A stretch of DNA of 64,000 nucleotides from Candidatus Eiseniibacteriota bacterium (lineage in GTDB: Bacteria; Eisenbacteria; RBG-16-71-46; CAIMUX01). The DNA lies in NCBI GenBank assembly GCA_903844735.1, contig CAIMUX010000033.1:54844-118843 (forward strand). The letters run 5' to 3'. The position numbers were made by a program, and so were the translations under genes. Positions 1-8,370 of the stretch are shown one piece after another. Every line of letters starts with the position of its first letter. The first letter of the stretch is position 1. The notes beneath the pieces were generated by a model. It did not search any database, had not been told where the DNA came from, and saw nothing but the letters and a program-made list of their open reading frames with translations.

Positions 1-186
1 ACCCGTGTGGAGCGAAAGCTCTCCGCTTTTGTCGCCGGCCGGGTCGCACCGTCCACCCCTGGTTGTTCCCCGGAGAAAGCCGCGAGCTGTGGCAACGCCG
101 GCTTCGGCTGAGGGGTCAATCGCTGAGGGCGGTCGCCCTTCGATGACGCGGGCATGCCGGTGCTCGGAGTGCTTGGGTTATTCGGG

Positions 187-645
187 CTATTCTGATTGTT
201 CGGGCTCCTCAAACGGAGGTGGCGGCGCGGGTTGCTCGGGTTTCGCGGGCTGCGCAGCCTCGTCCACCTTCGCCAGCACCAGCCGACGGATCTTCTCCGG
301 CAGGATCGCCGTCGCAACCTCGGAGACGCGTTGGACCAGCGCCACGATGTCCTCCGGTCCGTCCCAGTAGGCCTGCAACTTCTCCGGGCCCATGCGGTTC
401 ACTAGCCGCAGCAGGACCAACGAAATCAGGTAGATGTCGTCCAGCTCTCCGATCACGGGAATGAAGTCCGGGATCATGTCGATCGGGCTCGCCAGGTAGG
501 CCAATGCGGCCAGTACCAATGCCTTATCTTTGCCCGAGACTTCCGGATCGGCAGCAATCCTCCCTAGGAGCTTGGCCATGCGGGGAAGAAACAGCAGCAG
601 GTCGATCGCCTTCTGCTTGAGATCTCGGGGCGGTTCTGTGGTCAT
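187..645 (-). CDS. DUF1232 (YkvA-like) small membrane-associated protein
   Basis: A 152-residue protein whose core (about residues 55-80) carries the DUF1232 signature: ALAYLASPIDMIPDFIP followed by GELDDIYLI. The family is widespread, small, predicted membrane-associated and of unknown function. The core is hydrophobic enough for one or two membrane hairpins. The C-terminus is a Pro/Glu/Ala-rich tail. I chose the internal ATG at 645 over the longer frame because AGGAGG sits 6-7 bases upstream and the family similarity starts just after it. It diverges from the CBM48 gene at 1033. No function can be assigned beyond the family. Confidence 0.85.
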   Translation of the reverse strand: MTTEPPRDLKQKAIDLLLFLPRMAKLLGRIAADPEVSGKDKALVLAALAYLASPIDMIPDFIPVIGELDDIYLISLVLLRLVNRMGPEKLQAYWDGPEDIVALVQRVSEVATAILPEKIRRLVLAKVDEAAQPAKPEQPAPPPPFEEPEQSE

Positions 646-1032
646 GGGCGGGCACCTCCTTTGGTCGTGAACCCTGCCGGGCCGCGATGGGCAGCCGGGC
701 GAGATCTTCCTTATCTCACACTGCCATGAATCACTACAAACATCCACTTGACTTTGACGAGGTGACGGAACACTGTCCCCGGTGCGATCTCGGCTCGGCA
801 ATCCTCACGAATGCACGGATGGACGATCGCCCCTCGCTGGCCTGTCACTCGCGGAGCTGTCCGCTCACGGGCTCGCCGGTGTGTGGGCTCGACGGAACGG
901 GATCGCAAGGGAAGCGATCGATGGGGCCGGTCTGGTTTCCGCCTGGACAGAGACGACAACAGGAATGACTCTCAGGCCCGATCGACCGAGTGGGTGTTTG
1001 TCTCGTAACCTCGCGGGTTCAAGAGGCGTCAC
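646..1032. other. Divergent intergenic region, no gene recognised
   Basis: This 387-base spacer separates the leftward DUF1232 gene from the rightward CBM48 gene, so both promoters should lie here. A TTGACT at 748-753 has no acceptable -10 at the usual spacing. The short open frames inside look like GC-driven shadows: they have no ribosome binding site and no recognisable motif. I saw no tRNA or riboswitch. Confidence 0.5.
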
Positions 1033-1368
1033 ATGATCGAGATTCTGGGAGCCGGCTGGGTCCGCTTTGCCTTTGAGCAGGCGGTTGACATGCCCGTCTT
1101 TCTCGTCGGCGACTTCAATGGCTGGGATGAAGGATCCCATCAACTGGAGTTGCAGGAGGACGGCACGTACCAGACTCTCCTGAAGCTGAATTCCGGGGAG
1201 TTCGAGTTCAAGTACAAGTGTGGCTGCTCCTGGTTCAACGACCGAGCCGCCCACAAGTACGTGCAGAACTGCTGGGGCAGCGAGAACTCCATTGTCGTCG
1301 TGCCCATCTACGAGGAAGCCGCCGGCTCAGATTGGCTGCCCGAGGCTGCAGCGCCTCCGGCCGCCTGA
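1033..1368 (+). CDS. Stand-alone CBM48 / AMPK-type glycogen-binding-like domain protein
   Basis: A 111-residue protein that is almost entirely one carbohydrate-binding module 48 (isoamylase N-terminal/AMPK-beta type) fold. The family pattern is visible as VRFAFEQAVDMPVFLVGDFN, then GWDEGSHQLE and a GEFEFKYKC strand. CBM48 modules normally precede alpha-amylase-family catalytic domains or bind glycogen. Here nothing catalytic follows, and the protein ends in an acidic then Ala/Pro-rich tail. It has no signal peptide, so it should be cytosolic. Stand-alone copies are known in bacteria. A role in glycogen metabolism is inference, since no glycogen gene is nearby. Confidence 0.8.
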   Translation: MIEILGAGWVRFAFEQAVDMPVFLVGDFNGWDEGSHQLELQEDGTYQTLLKLNSGEFEFKYKCGCSWFNDRAAHKYVQNCWGSENSIVVVPIYEEAAGSDWLPEAAAPPAA

Positions 1369-1402
1369 GCGCGCAACCACTCCCCGCGTCGCACGACGCG
1401 CA

Positions 1403-2971
1403 TCAGCGACGGGAGCCGCCCGCGATCAGCCCTCCCAGGGCAGGGCGGCTTCGTCTCCACAGCCAGAAGAGCTGGCAGACCGCGGCGCCGACCACAGCGC
1501 CCAGGCCGACGAAGATCCCCGGTGCGTGGACAAAGCGTATCCCCAGTGCCAGCAGGACGAGGTTGGCCCCGAGGTAAATCACCACCGACTCGGTGATGCC
1601 CCGGGTGCGTCGACTGTGCACAAGTACCCCCTGGAACCAGCTCTGGAGCGCACCGAAGCCCGGCATGACCACGACGATCCGCACCGCCTTCGTCGCCAAT
1701 GCGGTCAGCTCCGGCGAGAGGGCGGTCACCTTCGCGAAGTAGAGGCGGGCCAGCGGGGTGAATCCCACCACGGCGAAGATCGTAGTGGTTGCCAGGCCCA
1801 AGAGGACGGAGAAGCGCCGCAGGCTGCGTATCGCACCGGGGCGGTCGAGATGGGCCACCACCACTTCGTTCACCGCCATCCCCAGGCTGCGCAAGATGAA
1901 CGTCAACCCGTTGATCACCGGCCAGACGGCGAGGGAGTCGAGTGGTCGCGGCATCCGGCTCACCGTAGCGCTCACGATCGGCCCCGTCGACATAAGCAGG
2001 AGCGAGGTGAGCGCCAGAGGGATGTAGAACTCGAAGAAGGCGCCCCATGTAAGAGGTGGGCGGGAGTCGCCGGAAAGCGCGATATCGCCGGAGGGTGCGA
2101 TGCCGTTGGGGGGTGCGATGTCGCCGACCCTGGAGACGGAGGTCGGTGAGACTCCGTCCCTGGCCGCCGGCAAGCATTCCGAGGTTGATCCGACACCATC
2201 CTGTCGGTTCTCGACCCCCACCGCGGCCGGCCCTTGCGGCCGTCCCGGCCGCCTCGGAAGCAGGTCGCGTACAGTTCGGAAGGCGGCATTCCCGAACTGC
2301 TCCCGCAGCGTCGGGCGAACGGCGATGCCGATGAAGAGCGACTCACTCATGACGCCGATCGCCACCGCGGTAGCTCCCACGACGACCCCCGGCAGATTCC
2401 CGAGAATCATCCCGACGGTAAGGATGGCGGCGTTGGCTCCGAGTCGCACCATGGTGCCGATCCCGACGAGATGGGAGCGGCCGCTACGGATGAGTACTCC
2501 CTGCTGGAAGCGGCGATAGGCGATCGACCAGGTCCAGGGTGTCATGATCATGAGGCCGACGCGAGCCGGACCTAAGACATCGGCCGGAGGATGGATGATC
2601 CGCCCCACCACCAGATCGAAGAGCGGCGTGAAGGCGATGAGCGCGTGGAGGAGAGTGAGCACGAACCCACAGCGCATCATGAAACGGCGCAGCATCAGAT
2701 AGCTCCGCCGGTCGCGCGACAGCGCCGTTGAGGCGGAGAGGAGCATGATGATCGGCGCCTCGATGATCATGGAGAGCGGAAAGACGACCCCACCGTACGC
2801 GGCCAGGCTGACTTTCGGGTCGGGCAGGCGCGAGATGACAGCACTCACCGCCGGCAACTCCATCCCCATGAGGAGCCAGCTCCCCGCCAGCGGGTACCAT
2901 GCCGTGAAGACCTCGCGCAGGGTGAGTCGCCGGGCGTCGGGTGCCGTCACGCCGTTTGTTTCCCGGTTCAC
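1403..2971 (-). CDS. MOP-superfamily (MATE-like) multi-pass transporter with duplicated halves
   Basis: A 522-residue, very hydrophobic protein with about 12 predicted membrane segments. The halves are internal repeats. The first has WLLMGMELPAVSAVISRLP then LAAYGGVVFPLSMIIEAP; the second has SLLLMSTGPIVSATVSRMP then LAVWPVINGLTFILRSLG. Both continue with a TPL...R/D segment and a (F)QGVL(I/V)xSxR motif. This two-fold architecture is that of the MOP (MATE/flippase) superfamily. The halves are joined by a hydrophilic linker of about 75 residues (roughly 235-310). Substrate unknown; ANKH-like or multidrug MATE relatives are alternatives. Leftward and apparently monocistronic. Confidence 0.7.
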   Translation of the reverse strand: MNRETNGVTAPDARRLTLREVFTAWYPLAGSWLLMGMELPAVSAVISRLPDPKVSLAAYGGVVFPLSMIIEAPIIMLLSASTALSRDRRSYLMLRRFMMRCGFVLTLLHALIAFTPLFDLVVGRIIHPPADVLGPARVGLMIMTPWTWSIAYRRFQQGVLIRSGRSHLVGIGTMVRLGANAAILTVGMILGNLPGVVVGATAVAIGVMSESLFIGIAVRPTLREQFGNAAFRTVRDLLPRRPGRPQGPAAVGVENRQDGVGSTSECLPAARDGVSPTSVSRVGDIAPPNGIAPSGDIALSGDSRPPLTWGAFFEFYIPLALTSLLLMSTGPIVSATVSRMPRPLDSLAVWPVINGLTFILRSLGMAVNEVVVAHLDRPGAIRSLRRFSVLLGLATTTIFAVVGFTPLARLYFAKVTALSPELTALATKAVRIVVVMPGFGALQSWFQGVLVHSRRTRGITESVVIYLGANLVLLALGIRFVHAPGIFVGLGAVVGAAVCQLFWLWRRSRPALGGLIAGGSRR

Positions 2972-3058
2972 CCCACTCCTTCCCCAATGAAGACGCGGCC
3001 GTCCGTCAGGGCGACGGATGGCCGCGCGGAACAGCGGTCAAGACGCATGCGAGGAAGG

Positions 3059-3229
3059 CTACTGCTCCTTGATCGCCTCGTTCGGGCACTCGCTGACGCA
3101 GGCACCGCACTCGATGCACTCTTCCTGATTGATGATGTAGATCGGGTCGCCTTCCTTGATAGCCTCGGAAGGACAGGTGTCCACGCAGGTGCCGCACTTG
3201 TTGCAGGCGTCAGTGATGATATAGGCCAT
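3059..3229 (-). CDS. Bacterial-type 2x[4Fe-4S] ferredoxin
   Basis: A 56-residue protein with two complete CxxCxxCxxxC-P motifs (CNKCGTCVDTCPSEAI and CIECGACVSECPNEAI), the hallmark of clostridial-type 2[4Fe-4S] ferredoxins. The start at 3229 is preceded by AGAGGAG at good spacing and is the only sensible one; the longer open frame upstream is not ferredoxin-like. It is a low-potential electron carrier. Its partner is unknown, but the window also encodes a [FeFe]-hydrogenase-like sensor and several radical SAM enzymes that need reduced ferredoxin. It stands alone, leftward. Confidence 0.93.
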   Translation of the reverse strand: MAYIITDACNKCGTCVDTCPSEAIKEGDPIYIINQEECIECGACVSECPNEAIKEQ

Positions 3230-3596
3230 GACGATACTCCTCTGAAGCCATACTCCTCTGAGACCACCGTGGCGCGAAAGCGGATGACAACGCCCGCCGG
3301 GCGCCCAAGGCTGCCCGCGCCGTAACAAGCCATTCTCGGCATCGACCTCGGCGTTGTCCACAGGAATTCCATTCTCAGGTCATGTTTGCGAGGAGGGAAC
3401 AGGCGGAACGGCAATGGTGCGGCTTGTTGGGATCGGGTCGCCGATGGGGCCCTGTCGTGAGCTTGACCTGGGTGCTTCGCACTGCTTTCCTTTCCCGGTG
3501 GGTCTCGATGCAGGTCCGGCAAGGCTCTGGACCCTCGTGTTGCGTGCCCGGAACGACCCGACAAGGGAATCGATTTGTCCGGGATGGAGGGCTCGC
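3230..3596. other. Intergenic region, no gene recognised
   Basis: About 370 bases separate the leftward ferredoxin gene from the rightward small membrane protein. It should hold divergent promoters. I found no convincing -35/-10 pair, RNA gene or repeat. Confidence 0.4.
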
Positions 3597-3872
3597 GTGA
3601 CGACGCTTCTGACCGCTGCGATGATCGTCGTGATCGGGATCGCGGCATACGCGCAGGCGCGACGCGTAGGGATCTGGTCCTGGCGTCGCTTCGGCGTCGT
3701 GGTCTTCGTTCTATTGCTTGTTGGAGGGGGGATCGGCCTCGCCGTGAGCGCGATCGGTCACCGGGCCGGGCCGAAGCATGCGTTGCTCCTGACGGCGATC
3801 GCCGTCATCGCGATCTTCGGGGGCGTCTTTGCTCTGGCCCTGGGAATGCGACGGCGGTCTCGCCCCCGCTAA
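3597..3872 (+). CDS. Small three-helix membrane protein, unknown function
   Basis: A 91-residue protein starting at GTG 3597, with GGAGG about 6-10 bases upstream. It has three hydrophobic segments: residues about 1-18, 28-50 and 60-85. A short basic loop (ARRVGIWSWRRFG) follows the first, and the protein ends in a positively charged tail (RRRSRPR). The frame extends further upstream without coding signs, so the GTG start is preferred. I recognise no family. It is probably an inner-membrane protein. Confidence 0.5.
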   Translation: MTTLLTAAMIVVIGIAAYAQARRVGIWSWRRFGVVVFVLLLVGGGIGLAVSAIGHRAGPKHALLLTAIAVIAIFGGVFALALGMRRRSRPR

Positions 3873-3885
3873 CCGCCTTTACCCT

Positions 3886-4014
3886 CTACAGAATCGCCGA
3901 AAGAATCGCGAGTACCAGGCCGCCGATCAACCTGAAGCCGAGCAGAACGCAGGTCAGGATGAAGACGCCCCCTTGACGTTCCGTTCCGCGGCACTCAGAA
4001 TTGCCGGGAGTCAT
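3886..4014 (-). CDS. Possible 42-residue single-pass membrane peptide
   Basis: A short frame encoding a polar N-terminal stretch followed by a strongly hydrophobic helix (GGVFILTCVLLGFRLIGGLV and beyond) to the end. The ATG at 4014 has only a weak GGTGGAA upstream. It sits head-to-head with the calcium-binding-repeat gene. It could be a real small membrane protein or chance. Conservation of the hydrophobic tail in relatives would decide. Confidence 0.25.
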   Translation of the reverse strand: MTPGNSECRGTERQGGVFILTCVLLGFRLIGGLVLAILSAIL

Positions 4015-4045
4015 TTCCACCGTGCGGGGACCGTTCGGAGGCCGA

Positions 4046-5047
4046 ATGGAAACGAACAATCCGCTCGATCCACCGGTCCCAGGGCCGGATTCCGCATTCC
4101 TCGCGGTCGATCTCGACCGTGACGGCAACGTCGATCTCGTTCTTCTCGATCTCGACCGTGACGGAGAGATCGATCTGATTCTCATCGAGGAGGAAGAGGC
4201 TCTGCCCGACGCGTTCTACGTCGTCAACGAGGCGGAGGCTGCCGACGGAGGGGATGAGGACGAGGAGGCAGAGTCGACAGAAGAGACAGCACCGGCCGAG
4301 GCTACCGCCGCCGAACCGGGGGCCGAAGCACCGGCCGAGGCCGCCGCCGGGGAACCGGGGGCCGAAGCACCGGTCGAGGCTACCGCCGCCGGGGAACCGG
4401 GGGCCGAAACACCGGCAGCCGCCGTCGCTGCCGAATCCGCTGAACCGGTCGACTCGGACCAGGACGGCCTTACCGACGAGCAGGAGTCGCAACTTGGTAC
4501 CGACGCTCTACGTGAGGACACCGATGCCGATGGCATCAAGGATGGCGCCGAGGACGCGGACAAGGACGGCTGGTACGACGTCGGCTGGGAGAGCGATCCG
4601 CTGTCGAAGGACACCGATCGTGACGGCGTGAGTGACGGTGTGGAAGACGCCGACAAGGACGGTCTCCGCGGTATCGGGGAGACCGATGCACGAACCGCCG
4701 ATTCCGACCTCGACGGCGTGAAGGACGGCCAAGAGGACCGCGACTCCGACGGCGTGTACGAGCCCGACCAGGGCGAGACGAACGCGCTCGACGGGAAGTC
4801 GGTGAACGACGCCGACCGCAACAACAAGTACGACTCGACCGGCGCTGCGAACTACACGAGCGAGGATCTCGATGGCGAACGGCAGATCTCCAATCCGGAA
4901 AACCTGACCCCCGAAGCGCTCGAAGCCACCGAAGACCCCGCGGGCGATGACCCGGCGGACGACGACCTGGATGTCGCTGCCGCCGCCGCGCCCGCCGAAG
5001 CAGACGACAGCGCCGCTTCGCTTGACGCCGAAGAGGATCTCGACTGA
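4046..5047 (+). CDS. Acidic calcium-binding-repeat (thrombospondin type 3-like/EF-hand-like) protein
   Basis: A 333-residue, very acidic protein. Near the N-terminus are DLDRDGNVDLVLL and DLDRDGEIDLILI, EF-hand/dockerin-like Ca2+ loops in tandem. Residues about 83-125 are a Pro/Ala/Glu-rich linker of near-repeats. From about residue 133, at least six TSP3-type loops follow (DSDQDGLTDEQE, DTDADGIKDGAED, DTDRDGVSDGVED, DSDLDGVKDGQED and similar). TSP3 loops bind Ca2+ and are usually extracellular, but no signal peptide or membrane segment is visible from ATG 4046, which has GGAGG 7 bases upstream. Extending to 4001 adds none. Secretion by a non-Sec route or an intracellular role are both possible. 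Confidence 0.8.
   Translation: METNNPLDPPVPGPDSAFLAVDLDRDGNVDLVLLDLDRDGEIDLILIEEEEALPDAFYVVNEAEAADGGDEDEEAESTEETAPAEATAAEPGAEAPAEAAAGEPGAEAPVEATAAGEPGAETPAAAVAAESAEPVDSDQDGLTDEQESQLGTDALREDTDADGIKDGAEDADKDGWYDVGWESDPLSKDTDRDGVSDGVEDADKDGLRGIGETDARTADSDLDGVKDGQEDRDSDGVYEPDQGETNALDGKSVNDADRNNKYDSTGAANYTSEDLDGERQISNPENLTPEALEATEDPAGDDPADDDLDVAAAAAPAEADDSAASLDAEEDLD
4292..4411 (+). repeat. In-frame tandem repeat, 39/39/42 bp, in the Pro/Ala/Glu linker
   Basis: Three head-to-tail units (4292-4330, 4331-4369, 4370-4411) encode P(A/V)EA(T/A)AA(G)EPGAE(A/T). The third differs by one inserted codon. This looks like a recently expanded minisatellite separating the N-terminal and TSP3 loop regions. Confidence 0.85.
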
Positions 5048-5100
5048 GGTCGGACGCGACGTCTTCGAGGATGCCGCAACGCAGAGCAGGAGGAACCGTC

Positions 5101-5613
5101 ATGCCATTTTGTCCGCAATGTGGAACCGGAAACCCGGATGGAGCACGCTTCTGCCAGTCGTGCGGCAAGCCGATACCGGTGCCGGCCGGTTCGCCACCAG
5201 GCGCCGCTCCCGCGCCAGGTTCACATCCACCTCCCTCGACTGCGCCTGCGCCGGGCTCGTATTCGCAGCCCGGTCCGGCTTCCTATCCCCCGCTCCAACC
5301 CGGCTACGGTGCTCACGGCCATTCCTCTCCGGGCGGCGCCATGCCGGTCCGCCACAAGAGCCCCGGCACCGCGTGCGCCCTCGGCCTGCTGTGGGGCTTC
5401 GGCGCGCAGGCTTTTTACAACGGCCAAACACTGAAGGCGGTGGTTCAGATCGTCCTGAACCTGCTGATCATGTGGCCTATGTTGCAGGCCACCGGTGGCG
5501 GCGGAGCCATGATCCTCGGCTTCGGCGTAGCTGGGATCTTCATGGCTGACGGCTACAAGATCGCCAGGAAGATCAACGAGGGCATTCCTGTTGGTCCCTG
5601 GACTTTCTTCTAG
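5101..5613 (+). CDS. Zinc-ribbon plus TM2-like membrane protein
   Basis: A 170-residue protein. Residues 1-22 form a zinc ribbon with CPQCG and CQSCGKPI. Then comes a Pro/Gly/Ser/Ala-rich linker (about 25-80), and a C-terminal domain with two hydrophobic helices and the sequence LLWGFGAQAFYNGQT, resembling TM2 domains. The ATG at 5101 has AGGAGG 6-8 bases upstream. It is the first gene of a three-gene zinc-ribbon operon (5101-7316) with short spacing, so the three products probably act together at the membrane. Function unknown. Confidence 0.75.
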   Translation: MPFCPQCGTGNPDGARFCQSCGKPIPVPAGSPPGAAPAPGSHPPPSTAPAPGSYSQPGPASYPPLQPGYGAHGHSSPGGAMPVRHKSPGTACALGLLWGFGAQAFYNGQTLKAVVQIVLNLLIMWPMLQATGGGGAMILGFGVAGIFMADGYKIARKINEGIPVGPWTFF

Positions 5614-5631
5614 ACCCACCCGGAGGACCGC

Positions 5632-6678
5632 GTGTTCTGTTATCAGTGCGGAGGGCAAGTACCCGCTGACGCGAGCTTCTGCCATCAGTGCGGGGCGCCG
5701 CAGGCCCTGGTCGAGGCCCGACCTCCGCTTGGGGCGCCGATTCCCGCCGACCCGTACCCCGCGCCGGGCGAGACGGCGTGGCGGCCTCCGTCTCCCCTGA
5801 GCGTAGCCCCCGTCGGCAACTACATTTTGGCGCCCGATGAGTACATCTCGCCTCATGACCGCTCGGCGATGCGCGCACTGCAGTCGACGGGGGAACTGAA
5901 CCGCCTGGTCCAGACGTTCGTGGGCAAATATGCCAAGCCGTGGCTCGAGTCGAGCTTTCTCGGCAATGGCGTAAAAGTGGGCCCCGACCAGTTCCCGATG
6001 CTCTACCGCCTCGCCGGAGAAGTGGGGGAGATCTTTTGCCTGACGCGGCTGCCCGACATCTACGCGGTCAACCTGTACAACACGCCCCTGGCGATCGCCC
6101 GGGGAACGCGCTCGGCGACCATCGGGACCGATACCGAGTCGTTCGTCGTGCTGGACGCCCGTCTCTTGGCTCGACTCGGGGATCCCCGCCTCACGATGGA
6201 GCAACTGCGCCGCGACCCGATCTGCTTCCTGCTCGCCGCTGAACTGAGCCACGTCGCGCTCGGACACGCGCTCTGGCTCGGCATCGCGATGTGGATCTCC
6301 TTGCGCGGCCCTTCGGGAATCACGGGCATCTTCAGCCGCCCGCTGATCATGCCGTTGATCTTCTGGGCACGACAGGCCGTCCTCTCCGCGGATCGCGGGG
6401 TCGTGCTGGCCACCGGGATGGTCGAGGAGTTCCGCAACGCGCTTCTCTCGACGCTCGTCGCGGTCCCCCGGCTGGTGCCGCTTGTGAACGTCGATGCCTA
6501 TCTCCGCCAGGTCGAGGGGCGTAATGAGTCAATCGGTCGCTTCCTCGAAGGATTCTCCAGCACGCAGCCCTACATTTCCCGCCGGCTGAGCGCCCTGGAC
6601 GAATTCGTCAAAGGACTGTCCTATCCGTATCTGCGCGAGAAGATAGAGGTGTTCATCCAAGAACGAGGGAGGGCGTGA
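5632..6678 (+). CDS. Zinc-ribbon protein with degenerate M48-type peptidase domain
   Basis: 348 residues from GTG 5632 (GGAGGA upstream). An N-terminal zinc ribbon (CYQCGG, CHQCGAPQ) and a Pro-rich linker precede a domain laid out like M48 (HtpX/Ste24-like) peptidases. Where M48 has HExxH this protein has A203-E-L-S-H207 within LLAAELSHVALGH. The downstream E..AD zinc-ligand motif reads V250-L-S-A-D-R-G. Two of three zinc ligands (first His, later Glu) are therefore missing while the catalytic Glu is kept. It is probably a non-proteolytic pseudo-enzyme. A hydrophobic stretch at about 213-245 may contact the membrane. It lies 18 bases after its upstream neighbour. Confidence 0.7.
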   Translation: MFCYQCGGQVPADASFCHQCGAPQALVEARPPLGAPIPADPYPAPGETAWRPPSPLSVAPVGNYILAPDEYISPHDRSAMRALQSTGELNRLVQTFVGKYAKPWLESSFLGNGVKVGPDQFPMLYRLAGEVGEIFCLTRLPDIYAVNLYNTPLAIARGTRSATIGTDTESFVVLDARLLARLGDPRLTMEQLRRDPICFLLAAELSHVALGHALWLGIAMWISLRGPSGITGIFSRPLIMPLIFWARQAVLSADRGVVLATGMVEEFRNALLSTLVAVPRLVPLVNVDAYLRQVEGRNESIGRFLEGFSSTQPYISRRLSALDEFVKGLSYPYLREKIEVFIQERGRA

Positions 6679-6680
6679 CC

Positions 6681-7316
6681 ATGCCGTTTTGCATCGGATG
6701 TGGCGTGCGGGTCGATGGAGGTGCCGAGCGGTGTCCGGCGTGCGAGAGCAAGGTGGCGGAATCACGGCGCTGTCCGCAGTGCGGGGCGCCGGCCGGGGGC
6801 GCGGCCTCGCGCTTCTGCGTGGTCTGCGGGGCGCCGATGGGCGCGACGGAGGCGCCGGCCTCGGGCGTGGGGACGCCGCAAGCGACTCCGACGATGAACC
6901 GAATGGCAACGCCGCCCGCGGTGCAGGCCTCTTCAACGCCGCACCCTTTGCCGAATCGAAGCGGCGAAACTGCGGGGTCCCGCCGGTCCGTGGGCTCGGC
7001 CGCCGGCCCGGCCGCTGACCCTGTCGCCGTCTCGTCGGGAAGCCTGGTGGAGACGACGCGTCGGGAACGCCAGGCTGTCTACCAGCGCCTCGGCCGCTCC
7101 CTCGTGGCTGCGTGTTATGAAGGGGCGGTTGCCTATCCGTCGCTCCCCAAGGAACTGGGGCAACAGATCCAGGCGGGGATCCAGACAATCCGCAAAGGGC
7201 ACGCGGGACTGGTCGAGGCCGGCATCTGCCCGCGATGTCTGGAGGCGGGGCTGGGCGGCGAGCCGATGACGTGCCCGCGGTGCCATCTTGTGGTACCGCC
7301 ACCACGGGCCGCTTGA
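6681..7316 (+). CDS. Multi-zinc-ribbon protein, unknown function
   Basis: A protein of about 211 residues with three pairs of CxxC knuckles near the N-terminus (CIGCG/CPACE, CPQCG/CVVCG) and a further pair at the C-terminus (CPRCLE/CPRCH). A low-complexity linker and a helical region of about 60 residues lie between. A GTG at 6675 overlapping the upstream stop could also start it. I prefer ATG 6681 because AGGGAGGG lies 7 bases upstream and the MPFC.. start matches the first gene of the operon. No catalytic motif. It probably works with the two preceding zinc-ribbon proteins. Confidence 0.65.
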   Translation: MPFCIGCGVRVDGGAERCPACESKVAESRRCPQCGAPAGGAASRFCVVCGAPMGATEAPASGVGTPQATPTMNRMATPPAVQASSTPHPLPNRSGETAGSRRSVGSAAGPAADPVAVSSGSLVETTRRERQAVYQRLGRSLVAACYEGAVAYPSLPKELGQQIQAGIQTIRKGHAGLVEAGICPRCLEAGLGGEPMTCPRCHLVVPPPRAA

Positions 7317-7347
7317 GGGGGACTTGCCGAGATCGTTCTCCGCTGCG

Positions 7348-8370
7348 TCAGTAACTCGACGCGTCCAGTTTCACCTTCCCACGAAAGATCCAATAGATCG
7401 AGACGGTGTACGTCACCACCAACGGCACTCCGATGGCAGCAATGATGAGCATGTTTCGCAGAGTTCGCGGCGAGGAAGCGGCGTTGTGGATGTTCCAACT
7501 GTGGGCCGGCTGTGGGTTGGAGTAGACGAGATTGGGGAACATCCCGAGACCGAAGAGCGCCAGCAGCGACACAATCACCGCAGCAGACGACAGGAAGGCC
7601 CGGAAGTCGCGGCCGTGATGCACCTCACGCGGAATATTGGCGATGGCCAGCATGCCGACGAGGGCCACGAGGAAGAGCGCCGGCTGCTCGCGGATCCGGT
7701 CGGTCATGTGGGGGACACAGAGGAGCGTCGCCACGGTGGTAGCAGCGTAACAGATGACGAAGACGATGATGGCGGGGCGGGTCCAGCCGCGAATCCGTTC
7801 CTGTAGCGCGCCCTCGGTCTTCAGGCCTAAGTAGATGGCGCCGTGCATGGCGAAAAGGGCCACCGTGGTGATCCCGGTGAGGAGCGGATACGGCTTGAGC
7901 AACGTCCAGAAGCTGCCGGCAAACTCGCCGTCGGCGCGCAGCGGCACACCCCAGGCGAGATTCCCCAGGGCGACGCCGATCAGGAGAGCGCCGAGCGTAC
8001 TCCCGCCGAAGAAGCTCAAGTCCCAGGCATGGCGCCACCACGCCATCGGCTGCTTGCTGCGAAACTCGATGGCCACCGCCCGGAAGATCAGCGCGAAGAG
8101 AAGCAGGATCATCGCCAGGTAGAATCCGGAGAACACGGTGGCGTAGACGTGCGGGAAAGCCGCGAAGAGAGCACCCCCACCGGTAACGAGCCAGACCTCG
8201 TTCCCGTCCCAAACAGGTCCGATGGCGTTGATCAAGGTCCGCCGATCGGTGTCGGTTTTCGAGAATAGGTGGAGCGTGCCGACCCCTAAATCGAAACCGT
8301 CGAGAATCGCATAGCCGGTGAAAAGTACCCCGACGAGCAGGAACCAGATGGTGTTCAGGTCGAGGCTCAT
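7348..8370 (-). CDS. cydB: Cytochrome bd oxidase subunit II
   Basis: A 340-residue membrane protein of the CydB family. It begins [14 protein letters not shown], has the GFDLGVG segment in TM1 and NAIGPVWDGNEVWLVTGGG in the following loop. CydB is the structural partner of the haem-bearing subunit in the quinol:O2 oxidoreductase of the cytoplasmic membrane, used for high-affinity O2 respiration. The start overlaps the cydA stop by 4 bases (ATGA), indicating translational coupling. No CydX-like small ORF is visible downstream before the convergent gene ending at 7316. Confidence 0.96.
   Translation of the reverse strand: MSLDLNTIWFLLVGVLFTGYAILDGFDLGVGTLHLFSKTDTDRRTLINAIGPVWDGNEVWLVTGGGALFAAFPHVYATVFSGFYLAMILLLFALIFRAVAIEFRSKQPMAWWRHAWDLSFFGGSTLGALLIGVALGNLAWGVPLRADGEFAGSFWTLLKPYPLLTGITTVALFAMHGAIYLGLKTEGALQERIRGWTRPAIIVFVICYAATTVATLLCVPHMTDRIREQPALFLVALVGMLAIANIPREVHHGRDFRAFLSSAAVIVSLLALFGLGMFPNLVYSNPQPAHSWNIHNAASSPRTLRNMLIIAAIGVPLVVTYTVSIYWIFRGKVKLDASSY

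Noticed and set aside
6675..6680. GTG at 6675 as the start of the third zinc-ribbon gene
   Set aside because: ATG 6681 has the better-spaced AGGGAGGG site and gives the MPFC start seen in the operon's first gene. The GTG remains possible.
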